7,316 bases of DNA from Gemmatimonadota bacterium (GTDB taxonomy: Bacteria > GCA-2686955), in contig NYZA01000015.1 in assembly GCA_002686955.1 (NCBI GenBank), positions 1 through 7,316 on the forward strand, given 5' to 3'. Numbering within the stretch: position 1 is the stretch's first letter; each line of letters opens with the position of its first letter. The notes beneath the pieces were generated by a model. The model searched no databases. It saw only the letters and a list, made by a program, of their open reading frames with translations, and had not been told where the DNA came from. The position numbers and the translations under genes were made by a program. Below, piece after piece: positions 1 through 6,124 of this stretch.

Positions 1-49
1 GCCCGGATCGAAGAATCTGAGGCGAACGGGGAAGTTCGCCTTGCGCTCC

Positions 50-437
50 AACCCTATGGAAAGCGGTTCAAGCAGCGTTTTCGGCACCGCTGATATCTAC
101 CGATCTGACAAGTATGCCCCGGCGGGGCGCATCAGGCGTCTTCCGGGGCCGTCCCAATCGTCTTTGCTGCATCGCGCGGTCGCCGCGGCAGCCTACCCAA
201 CACGCGCTTTTTCCTGCATCAACCCTCGGGCGGTGGCCAGGCGAGCGACATCCGCATCGAAGCCGAGGAGATCTTGAAGGTGCGAGAGCGGCTGAACTGC
301 TTGATCGCCAATGAGACGGGCCAATCCGAAGAACGCGTCACCGCCGACAGCGACGGCAACTTCCGGATGGACGCCACTCAAGCCCAGGAATACAGTCTGG
401 TGGCAAGGTCATTACGAACTCGTTCGAAATCGATTGA
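50..437 (+). pseudogene. clpP: ClpP protease subunit remnant, frameshifted
   Basis: Decayed C-terminal two thirds of an ATP-dependent Clp protease proteolytic subunit, the cytoplasmic serine peptidase that works with ClpA/ClpX-type unfoldases. Three reading frames are needed to follow it. About 50-120 gives weak similarity around the GGSVTAG...IYD region (GSSSVFGTADIY). From 121 a second frame reads QASSGAV, then SLPNTRFFLHQPSGGG, then ASDIRIEAEEILKVRERL, NETGQSEERV and ATQAQEYSLV. From 402 a third frame reads GKVITNSFEID and stops at 435-437, a normal ClpP ending. The active-site His (codon 217-219, HQP) and a candidate nucleophile Ser (142-144) remain, but the Met that normally follows the Ser is missing and the glycine loop after HQP is shortened. 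The first frame change lies near 119-124 and the last near 400-402. The 5' part is outside the window. The ClpP identification is confident; the first 60 bases are not. Confidence 0.82.
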
Positions 438-705
438 GCCCATGCAGTCGAGTATTTCTGACCGAGACGGAACATCGTGATGACGTGACTGCGGCGGAGG
501 CCGAGTGCGAGAGGGCGACACCACGCGAGCGCTTCCGGAAGTGGGGTATGTCGCGTAGACCGGCAGATCTGACGCAACGCGTGCCGCATCGTGGAAAAGA
601 ATCGCGCCGAGTTGCAGGCACTCTGCCTGTCGTTACGCCTCGACGCGTCTCTCGTTTGACAGCGCAGCTTATCATTGCATAATAGACGAATCTGGCCCTG
701 CGAGA
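438..705. other. Non-coding stretch upstream of the glycan operon
   Basis: No recognisable gene. Open frames cross it on both strands, but their translations are Arg/Ser-rich, match no family I know, and are the sort of frame G+C-rich DNA gives by chance. The only supported element is the promoter at 656-683. Degraded DNA continuing from the clpP remnant is a reasonable reading. Confidence 0.5.
656..683 (+). promoter_or_regulatory. Sigma70-type promoter of the methyltransferase operon
   Basis: A perfect -35 hexamer TTGACA (656-661) is followed, after a 16-bp spacer, by CATAAT (678-683), five of six matches to the -10 consensus. Transcription would begin near 690, just ahead of the methyltransferase gene. 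This start point fits the TTG start codon at 742 (leader of about 50 nt) better than the ATG at 706 (leader of about 15 nt). The assignment rests on sequence only. Confidence 0.6.
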
Positions 706-1707
706 ATGCCGGTTTCGGGCGCCCAGCCAAGAGGTAGCCAGTTGAGCACCGCCGAGCAGGATCTTCTTCGGATCGCATGCTGCATCAAGTGCCGCTCGGA
801 CCTAGAGTTCGACGAAGGCGGGGAATCACTGCTTCGCTGCACGGGTTGTCCCGCGTCCTACCCGGTGGTTCACGGTGTTCCCGTCTTGTTGGACCCGGAT
901 GCAGACGAAGTGTCGAGCCTCGTGAGGGACTTCTACGCATCTGGGTGGAAGCGGAAGGATGGGGGGGCGCTCGCGGCCCGAGAGATCCACGAGGATCTGT
1001 CCGACTACGGGCAGCAGTACATCAAGACGAACGAAGATCGATTCATTTCGTTCCTCGAGGATGAGCGAGTGGAGTTCTTTCTCGATGTGGGATGTGGCGC
1101 GCAGCCTCGCGTCGATTTCGGCATCCACGGCGATCGACATGTATGCCTGGATCTGTCGCTCGAGGGTTTGATAGAGGCAAGGCAGATTCTGGGCGACAGG
1201 GCGATCTGCATCTGCGGGTCGATTCTCGATATTCCCTTGAAGGATGGTGTGGCGGACCAGGTCATCGCCTCGCATACGCTCTACCACATCGACAGGGATC
1301 TCCAGCCAGTCGCTATTTCAGAGATCGCGCGTGTGAGGGCGCCGCATGGCAAAGCGCTGATCTTCTATGTCAATCCAGACAGCCCGGAGCGAAGGTTCTA
1401 CAGCTCGATCGTCGCCGCCGGGCGCTGGGTCAAGCGGATGATCCGCGGTTCGAGCCTGCCAGTGCGCGAGCCCGCTCTCTATTATTCTCCCCATTCGATC
1501 TCGTTCATGATGGATTGTCTCGCCGAGAAATTTCCTGGCGCCAAGGTGAGCGTGCAGCCGTTGCGCGTACTCATCAAGAAAACATCCCAGCCTCTGATGC
1601 GTCATCACCTCCTCGGGAAATGGGTACTTCGCCTGCTCTTCGCGGTCGAGGCCCGCATGCGTTCACGACCGAGGACGGCAAGCTATGTGTCGTACCTGAT
1701 CGAGTGA
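706..1707 (+). CDS. Zinc-ribbon (Trm112-like) class I SAM methyltransferase
   Basis: Probable cytoplasmic S-adenosylmethionine-dependent methyltransferase of 333 aa. An N-terminal Trm112-like zinc ribbon has the pairs C26-x2-C29 and C45-x2-C48, followed by the typical YPVVHGVPVLL strand. The Rossmann fold begins with motif I FFLDVGCG (residues 124-131). The acidic end of strand 2 is D149 in CLDLS, and the later motifs are GSILDIPLKDGVADQV and SHTLYHI (about 171-195). This pairing is frequent in glycan and natural-product clusters; the substrate is not readable. The next gene starts 9 bp after its stop and may be co-expressed from the promoter at 656-683. The start is uncertain. ATG 706 has no clear ribosome site, whereas TTG 742 is preceded by AAGAGG at a 7-nt spacing and may be the true start, giving 321 aa. 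Codon use and frame look intact, unlike the neighbours. Confidence 0.85.
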   Translation: MPVSGAQPRGSQLSTAEQDLLRIACCIKCRSDLEFDEGGESLLRCTGCPASYPVVHGVPVLLDPDADEVSSLVRDFYASGWKRKDGGALAAREIHEDLSDYGQQYIKTNEDRFISFLEDERVEFFLDVGCGAQPRVDFGIHGDRHVCLDLSLEGLIEARQILGDRAICICGSILDIPLKDGVADQVIASHTLYHIDRDLQPVAISEIARVRAPHGKALIFYVNPDSPERRFYSSIVAAGRWVKRMIRGSSLPVREPALYYSPHSISFMMDCLAEKFPGAKVSVQPLRVLIKKTSQPLMRHHLLGKWVLRLLFAVEARMRSRPRTASYVSYLIE

Positions 1708-1716
1708 CTTGGCATC

Positions 1717-2919
1717 GTGCCCTCGATAATCAATAGAGTCGTTGCGCGGCTCCGTCGTCCGCTCTTCCTTTGCGTGGTACGGGTCTGTGAGCGGATCCTG
1801 AAAAAACGCCCAGAGCTGGTGCTCTTCGGTGCGATGAGCGGAGATTGGTACGGCGACAACCCTCGCTACGTCTTCGAGTGGGTTCTTGCGAATCGACCCG
1901 GAATCGAGCCATTGTGGATTACCAAGAGTTCCGTCGTGGCTCGTCGCCTGCGCAGCGAGGGCAAGCCCGTCGCCCTCGCGTTCTCTCTAGCGGGGCTTGT
2001 TGCTCTGGCTCGGGCCGAGAAGGCCGTCTTTTCGGATGGACTCATGGACCTCGCTATGGATCCGGTACTCGTACCGAACTCGCTGTCCTTGATCGCATTG
2101 CGGCACGGCCGTTCAGTCAAGCGAGTGCGCTTCGCGCGTCTCGGCCACAAGATCTCGGAAGGCGAAACCCGAGCCAAGCGCAAGGAGGGTAGCCTCACTC
2201 GTGTAGTGATATCCACTTCGGAATTCGTGTCGGATATTCAGGAAGAGTGCCTTCAGATCGGGAGGGAAAAGCACGTCGTTACAGGATATCCGAGGAATGA
2301 TGTGCTGATGTCGGTACCAAGAGCCCATGTCTGCCAATGGAATCTATTCCTTGGTGAGATGACGCCCGCCAAGACCGTCCTATACGCACCTACCTGGCGG
2401 CACGGTCGAAACCCGACACGCTTCTTCCCTTTCGACGATGTCGACATATCTGCGCTTCATGAATTCTGCGAGCGACGTCAGTGCCTGATCCTGCTGCGGC
2501 CTCATCGGGGTGATCTCGTCTATCCAGAGGTGCGAGCGTTCTTCGACGAACTCACCGGTTCTCCCTGGATTCGTTTGGCGACCCATGTCGAGTTCCATGA
2601 CGTAAATTCATTCCTGCCGTTCGTAGATGGCCTCGTCTGTGACTACTCGGCTCTGTATCACGATTTCCTCCTGCTGGACCGACCTCTGATATTCGTCCCT
2701 TACGACTATGAGGAATTTGCCATGACGAACGGATTCCTTTACGACTATTTCGAGTGGCTTCCCGGTTCTGCGGTGTCGACGTTCGCCGATTTCCTGCTGG
2801 AATTGACAAGAATCGGCAATGGGAGTGATGCGCATTCTGAAGCACGGCGACTGCTGCGAGATCGAATTCACACGTATCAGGATGCATCTTCGACTGAGAG
2901 GGTCGCGGAGTTGCTCTGA
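1717..2919 (+). CDS. CDP-glycerol glycerophosphotransferase family protein (TagB/TagF-like)
   Basis: 400-aa member of the CDP-glycerol:poly(glycerophosphate) glycerophosphotransferase family (Glyphos_transf, GT-B fold). These peripheral inner-membrane enzymes move glycerol- or ribitol-phosphate, or related polyol phosphates, onto teichoic-acid-like or capsular glycans. Visible signatures are an N-terminal VLFGAMSGDWYGDNPRYVFE segment (35-54), RHGRSVKR (129-136, the usual HGxxxK site), TGYPRND (189-195), YAPTWRHG (223-230), LRPHRGD (260-266, where RPHP is more usual) and VCDYSALYHDFLLLDRPLIF (307-326), the nucleotide-binding end. The length fits the single-domain form. The start is GTG, 9 bp after the upstream stop, with only a weak ribosome site, so translational coupling is plausible. 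The combination suggests surface polysaccharide modification; donor and acceptor cannot be told. Confidence 0.88.
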   Translation: MPSIINRVVARLRRPLFLCVVRVCERILKKRPELVLFGAMSGDWYGDNPRYVFEWVLANRPGIEPLWITKSSVVARRLRSEGKPVALAFSLAGLVALARAEKAVFSDGLMDLAMDPVLVPNSLSLIALRHGRSVKRVRFARLGHKISEGETRAKRKEGSLTRVVISTSEFVSDIQEECLQIGREKHVVTGYPRNDVLMSVPRAHVCQWNLFLGEMTPAKTVLYAPTWRHGRNPTRFFPFDDVDISALHEFCERRQCLILLRPHRGDLVYPEVRAFFDELTGSPWIRLATHVEFHDVNSFLPFVDGLVCDYSALYHDFLLLDRPLIFVPYDYEEFAMTNGFLYDYFEWLPGSAVSTFADFLLELTRIGNGSDAHSEARRLLRDRIHTYQDASSTERVAELL

Positions 2920-2971
2920 GCCAGCGGAGAGTCTCCGAAGCGAATCCGGTCCGAGTGGTGCGTGCGGTCGC

Positions 2972-3000
2972 TGTGAAATTACAGATCGAGCCGGACATCC
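2972..3000 (+). mobile_element. Probable left terminus of the IS481-like element
   Basis: The sequence starting TGTGAAATT at 2972 lies about 65 bp before the transposase start and begins with TG, as IS481-family ends generally do. No matching right inverted repeat is present because the element is truncated near 3512, so the exact boundary is inferred. Confidence 0.35.
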
Positions 3001-3026
3001 TGCCATGATCTCTAGAGATCATGGCA
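3001..3026. repeat. Perfect 26-bp palindrome before the transposase start
   Basis: Positions 3001-3013 are the exact reverse complement of 3014-3026, centred on TCTAGA. As RNA it would form a stem of about 11 bp with a 4-nt loop. It ends one base before the GGGAGG ribosome site (3028-3033) of the transposase. Possible roles are a binding site for a dimeric regulator or the transposase, or a hairpin that blocks translation of transcripts entering from outside the element. No T-run follows, so it is not a standard terminator. Confidence 0.85.
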
Positions 3027-3038
3027 CGGGAGGTCCAA

Positions 3039-3734
3039 ATGACGAGCGACCAGAGGGAAATTCATCGCAAGAAGCGAGTTCCCGAATACGCGGAGCGGAT
3101 CGGCAACATCAACAAGGCCTGCCGATACTTTGGGGTCGCCCGATCCACGTTCTATCTGTGGCGAGAGGGATATCGCGAGTCCGGGGATGAGGGCTTGCGA
3201 AGCCGCAGATGCGGTCCGCACCACCATCCGAACAAGACGCCGGACGATGTGGTCGAGAAGATCCTGCACCTGCGTCGGACCTATCACATGGGACCGATCC
3301 GGATCGTGTGGTATCTCGAGCGCTACCACGCCATCAAGGCCTCCGACGCCACGGTCTATCGGGTCTGCAAGCAGCATGGGCTCAATCGGCTTCCGAACCG
3401 AGTCGGGCGACGTGCCGTGCACACGCATCGATACCAGAAGAAGGTCCCTGGCCATCACGTGCAGGTCGAGGTCAAGTTCCTGACGCTGAAGCAAAAGAAG
3501 GGAGCCCCCGTTCCCGGAACGAGCCCCTTTGGGCCTACTTGTCATATCGCCCTACTATCGGTGGTGCGGAAAACGCAGCTTGAAATCCCTATTCCCCAAC
3601 CGAAGGACGCCCCGTTTGCGAATACAGAGTGCGGAACTTCCGATCCAACCGGACCAATGCCCGATTCGTCATCTCGCGCGTCGAACGAAGCGGATGATCG
3701 GGCGGAATCCGAGACTCCGACGATACGTAGCTGA
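3039..3734 (+). pseudogene. Truncated IS481-family transposase
   Basis: N-terminal half of an IS481-type DDE transposase. Counting from ATG 3039, an HTH region (GNINKACRYFGVARSTFYLW, 22-41) is followed by a second helical domain (MGPIRIVWYLERYH, 84-97; ATVYRVCKQHGLNR, 104-117). The start of the integrase core is GHHVQVEVKFLTLK (138-151). Family members normally have VQVDVKF here, where the Asp is the first catalytic residue; this copy has Glu (codon 3468-3470). Similarity ends about residue 158 (near 3512). The frame then runs through unrelated sequence, beginning with the repeat at 3513, to a stop at 3734. Family members are usually longer than 300 aa and include the two later acidic residues, so this one is inactive. 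The start is chosen because GGGAGG (3028-3033) sits 5 nt before ATG 3039; an upstream in-frame ATG at 3021 lies inside the palindrome. Confidence 0.85.
3513..3573 (+). repeat. 61-bp exact direct repeat, copy 1
   Basis: Identical over all 61 bases to 7256-7316, in the same orientation. Weaker similarity continues about 15-20 bp upstream, with AAGAAGG, then four or five C, then GTT in both copies. Copy 1 begins where the IS481 transposase loses similarity. The match to the right is limited only by the window end, so the true repeat may be longer. No coding family, attC site or known IS end is recognised in it. It contains a short inverted repeat, GCCC-CTTT-GGGC. Confidence 0.95.
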
Positions 3735-4137
3735 ACATGGATGACTGATCTTGATCGGTTCCGCGCATTCTTCACCCCCGATCAATCAGGTACCATCTGA
3801 TTCAACGCCGTGCACGGGGTTTTTCCGCAGCCTGCTAGACTATGCAGGTCTGAGGCGACGTCGCCGAGCGACTCTGAACCGTTCTTGTTCTCGCCTGGTA
3901 AGTGGGTATTGAGCGGCGACCGTACGGGCCGTTCGGAAGTCGTTCAGCGCGTGGCGCATGCGGAGAGGACATTCACGATTCCCCGGCTTCGCGCGGGAGG
4001 TGGAATGGCAGCTGAGTCATGCAGCGTTCTCGCTTGTGCCGCGCTATCCGTTCGAGTCGTGCAGGTTCGGGGATTCGACGATTTGCGAAATCACCGCGGC
4101 AAGCGAACCGAGCTCACACAAGTCGGAGGAGAATTCT
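3735..4137. other. Intergenic region without a recognised gene
   Basis: Open frames cross this stretch, but their translations are low-conviction and overlap in several frames. One ATG at 4005 has a GGGAGG 4 nt upstream, but its product is unfamiliar and its frame runs into the better-supported gene at 4138. The first part may belong to the unidentified repeat-bearing element, whose far end is not defined. The inverted repeat at 3745-3789 is the only clear structure. Confidence 0.45.
3745..3789. repeat. Interrupted inverted repeat
   Basis: CTGA-TC-TTGATCGG (3745-3758) pairs with CCGATCAA-TCAG (3778-3789), leaving a 2-nt bulge and a 19-nt loop; the inner eight bases match perfectly. No T-run follows. 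It could be an operator, a hairpin end of the unidentified element, or chance. Confidence 0.5.
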
Positions 4138-4560
4138 GTGCGGAGTGTGATTATCTCATCTGGACGACCTCGGCGACGATTCCTTTTGCTGATATTAATC
4201 TCGGTTCTCGTTCCGTCATCAGGAAATGGTCAGGTCGAACCGATTCCGAGACTTCATTCGAGCGAGCAGGTAAGTGAGATCCTCATAAGGCTCCTAACAT
4301 ACAGTTCGGTAGCTCGTGCATGTGAGCATACGAAGCCGCACTACGACCTAAAGGCGACATTGGTCCAGGCGCTAGAGCTTCTTAACAGAAAGGGTGGGTT
4401 CACATCGGAAGGGAAGAGTCTGTACCGCGACCCCGAGACCTATCTGCGTCGTGGTGCCGCTGAATACCTCCGGCATCCATACGTCACGTGCGGTCAAGCT
4501 TTCACCTACTACTCGACAATCCTCGACTATTCGAGAGAGTTCATTCGTGGGAACTCGTAG
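4138..4560 (+). CDS. Small secreted protein of unknown function
   Basis: 140-aa protein of no family I recognise. The GTG start at 4138 is chosen over an upstream ATG (3958) because GGAGGA (4125-4130) lies 7 nt before it and because it places a textbook signal peptide at the N terminus: a basic region (GRPRRR), a hydrophobic core (FLLLILISVLV) and a likely cleavage near SSGNGQ (about residue 32). The mature part of about 108 residues is predicted to be helical and holds two cysteines (in ACEHTK and VTCGQA) that could form one disulfide once exported, plus the segment LVQALELLNRKGGF. It is probably periplasmic or secreted. An Rap1a/Tai-type immunity protein or a small envelope protein would be similar in size and layout, but no motif supports a choice. 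It stands alone, with debris on both sides. Confidence 0.65.
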   Translation: MRSVIISSGRPRRRFLLLILISVLVPSSGNGQVEPIPRLHSSEQVSEILIRLLTYSSVARACEHTKPHYDLKATLVQALELLNRKGGFTSEGKSLYRDPETYLRRGAAEYLRHPYVTCGQAFTYYSTILDYSREFIRGNS

Positions 4561-5190
4561 GGCTGAGTGGCGACTTCGTAATCGCTTCTAGGTGGTCAAA
4601 GGCAAGAATGTACTAATGGCTCGTGGCCCCGTGGAGAGATCGCGACACTCAACGCCTATCTGAGGAACGCCCGCACCGAGCTTCTTGATCTGTTCAATCG
4701 CTACTCGGAATAGCTCTGGACCGCCACCAAGGAAGCCAGCGTTCCGAACGCCTCCTCCGAGTCGGCCGAGGACGCAAAGCCCTGGGATGGAAGGGGAAAA
4801 GTGGAGCGCGGGACCGGTCTCGAACCGGCGACCCTCAGCTTGGGAAACCGAAGAAAGGGCTCGAAGTGACGGGGACTTGCGCTCTCGATGCGGCAGATCA
4901 CGGCACGCAGCGGCACCGAGCGGCATCCAGATCGTCACCGAACTCGGGAAACGTCACTCCGCGTCACCAGATCGCGGTTGATCGCCCCGCCCACGAGTGC
5001 CCTGCCCGTCGACCGCGGCGCTTGTCGGCTGGACTAGAGTTTCACGACGGAACTCAGCTCAGGAGTGCGCGTGAAGAACGAACTGCGGAAGAGCAAGGAG
5101 AGAGCGATCGTGGATCGCTGGCTAAACTCGTTCGCCGAACCCGGCCGCTAGTCGCAGCGGCTCGGAGGATGCCTCGATAGTCGGACCGGG
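4561..5190. other. Intergenic region with a tRNA scar and coding fragments
   Basis: No intact gene is recognised. It contains the tRNA-Gly half (4802-4846) and a fragment that looks coding, ending in LNAYLRNARTELLDLF plus NRYSE and a stop at 4711-4713. Two in-frame stops lie upstream (4564-4566, 4579-4581) and there is no start with a ribosome site. It also has a 26-codon GTG frame (5071-5151) with AGGAG 5 nt upstream, whose product matches nothing known to me. Longer open frames on either strand read through the tRNA sequence and are not believable. Confidence 0.45.
4802..4846 (-). other. 3' half of tRNA-Gly(CCC), probable attachment-site scar
   Basis: Read on the reverse strand from 4846 to 4802, the sequence has an anticodon loop TTCCCAA (anticodon CCC, glycine), the 3' anticodon strand GCTGA, and a variable loop. 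A T arm with TTCGAGA and paired sides GCCGG/CCGGT follows, then an acceptor strand CCCGCGC, discriminator T and CCA. U73 agrees with bacterial tRNA-Gly. The 5' half is absent: no D arm and no GCGCGGG acceptor partner lies 20-40 bp further along. A 3' tRNA fragment starting at the anticodon loop is the usual att duplicate left by tyrosine-recombinase islands. It is not a functional tRNA. A decayed full tRNA gene is the alternative. Confidence 0.75.
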
Positions 5191-5448
5191 CTACGTGCGC
5201 CTGCTCCGCGCCATCTCCCTAGCCCCGATTAGCGCGGCCTCATGGATCTCGCCGCACTGGACGAGCGAGACTTTGTATCCGTAGTTTCGAGCGCCGAGCT
5301 TGATCGACGCGATCGACTCGGGACCGGGCGGAAAGCGGCCCCAGCGGTCGAAGCTATCCAAATAGAGTTCGGCGACGTTGAGGATGAACTCCTCGCGCTG
5401 AGCCGGCGACAGATTCTCGAATTTCGTCTTCTTCGAAAAGAGGCTCAT
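5191..5448 (-). CDS. Small protein of unknown function, paralogue of the upstream gene
   Basis: 85-aa probably cytoplasmic protein, with no signal peptide or membrane segment. The start is ATG 5448, preceded by GGGAGAGAGA; a more upstream in-frame ATG (5493) would add 15 residues with no counterpart in the paralogue. It begins MSLFSKKTKFENLSPAQREE, then FILNVAELYLDSFDRWGRFP, and later has GYKVSLVQCGEIHEAALIGA. Aligned by eye with the product of 5554-5853 it shares the start MxLFxKK, an SP-x-x-R-x-x-F motif, a central P-x3-E, a G-x-K, and EIHxAA, about 22 identities in 83 columns with two small gaps. The two genes lie in tandem, 105 bp apart, in the same direction. I recognise no family. The conserved EIH could be a metal or catalytic site or simply structural. 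Confidence 0.68.
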   Translation of the reverse strand: MSLFSKKTKFENLSPAQREEFILNVAELYLDSFDRWGRFPPGPESIASIKLGARNYGYKVSLVQCGEIHEAALIGAREMARSRRT

Positions 5449-5553
5449 CAGTCTCTCTCTCCCGAGCGGCACGCGGGGCGCCGCAAGGTGCACCAGACGC
5501 TGGCAAGGCCAGCAAGATACCGAACTAGCACCGTACGCGGCCGCGCACCCGGA

Positions 5554-5853
5554 TCATCCCTTTCCGCCCATTCGAGCGTTGACCTCGGCCTGCTCCTGTG
5601 GAGACATTCGCTCGTAGACAAGCTCGCCCGTTCGCAAACTCGCAGCGACGTGGATCTCGGCTGCCTCGCGATCGTTCGCCTTCAAGCCGTGGGTCTTTAG
5701 CGCGTGATGTACGAGAGCAAGCGCCTCTTCCTTCTCCGTCGGCCACTTCTCGCCGGCGCTATGAGCGTTGACCATCGTCATCGCATAGCGCTCGGTGAAG
5801 TTCGCGCGATCTTCGGGCGAGTGGGTGTGCCACTTCTTTCTGAACAGTCCCAT
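5554..5853 (-). CDS. Small protein of unknown function, first of a tandem pair
   Basis: 99-aa charged, probably cytoplasmic protein. The start ATG 5853 is well supported: GGAGG (5865-5861 on the reverse strand) lies 7 nt upstream, and the longer open frame above it reads through the recombinase remnant in another frame. It begins MGLFRKKWHTHSPEDRANFT, has a conserved EKWPTEKEEALALVHHAL segment (35-52), then REAAEIHVAA (62-71), and ends with a polar tail (SPQEQAEVNARMGGKG). The tail is about 15 residues longer than in its paralogue at 5191-5448, which it precedes and with which it is probably co-transcribed. No family is recognised. It lies just downstream of a tyrosine-recombinase remnant, so it may be island cargo. 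Confidence 0.72.
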   Translation of the reverse strand: MGLFRKKWHTHSPEDRANFTERYAMTMVNAHSAGEKWPTEKEEALALVHHALKTHGLKANDREAAEIHVAASLRTGELVYERMSPQEQAEVNARMGGKG

Positions 5854-5926
5854 GGCTATACCTCCGTTGGTTAGGTCTACTGGTCCACTGCGCCAATGAA
5901 GCCGATGACGATCACCGAGAAGACGA

Positions 5927-6016
5927 TCATCGCGAGCGCCCGCCTTCGAGCGCCCAGGACGCGAACGTGTGTCGCGTGTCGTGAACGAGGTCGAAGGCGA
6001 GATCATCGCGGTTTCT
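5927..6016 (-). pseudogene. Tyrosine recombinase (phage-type integrase) remnant
   Basis: On the reverse strand this frame reads RDDLAFDLVHDTRHTFASW then ALEGGRSR and stops at 5929-5927. HDxRHTFASW is the box II core of tyrosine recombinases (usually HDLRHTFASW), holding the catalytic His and Arg; here the Leu is Thr. In intact enzymes the sequence continues with a second His or Trp and the nucleophile Tyr, which are missing in this frame. The N-terminal domain and box I Arg are also not visible upstream, where an IS3-type element begins. It is therefore a short inactive fragment. With the tRNA-Gly half about 1.1 kb away it suggests an old integrative island. The match is short, but too specific to dismiss. 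Confidence 0.62.
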
Positions 6017-6124
6017 AAGATCGCTCGCACCCAATCCGAACCCAGACGCACCCACGGGGGCTGAATCTGTAGCCCGTCAACAGGATTCGGACTCCAGCCC
6101 CTCCTGAGCTAGGAGACATATCAG

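Noticed and set aside
2925-2937. CGGAG-AGT-CTCCG hairpin just after the glycerophosphotransferase stop.
   Set aside because: Only five base pairs and no T-run, so not supported as a terminator.
3513-3573. Integron attC site or group II intron 5' end (a GTGCG occurs at 3564-3568).
   Set aside because: No GTTRRRY/RYYYAAC pair and no domain V-like sequence seen; a five-base match alone is not evidence.
4005-4277. A 90-codon ATG frame with GGGAGG 4 nt upstream.
   Set aside because: The spacing is short, the product is unfamiliar, and it overlaps by 140 bases the gene at 4138, which has a better ribosome site and a clear signal peptide.
4802-4877. Complete tRNA-Gly gene.
   Set aside because: No D arm and no acceptor 5' strand complementary to CCCGCGC at the required distance.
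4685-4981. Open frames on both strands across 4685-4981.
   Set aside because: They read through the tRNA-Gly half; such frames are a common false gene call.
5071-5151. A 26-codon GTG frame with AGGAG 5 nt upstream (VKNELRKSKERAIVDRW...).
   Set aside because: Too short to judge and matching no known small protein; noted inside the intergenic entry only.
5499-5513. GCTGGC-AAG-GCCAGC hairpin between the two small paralogue genes.
   Set aside because: No T-run and a tight loop; could weaken expression of the second gene but nothing shows it.
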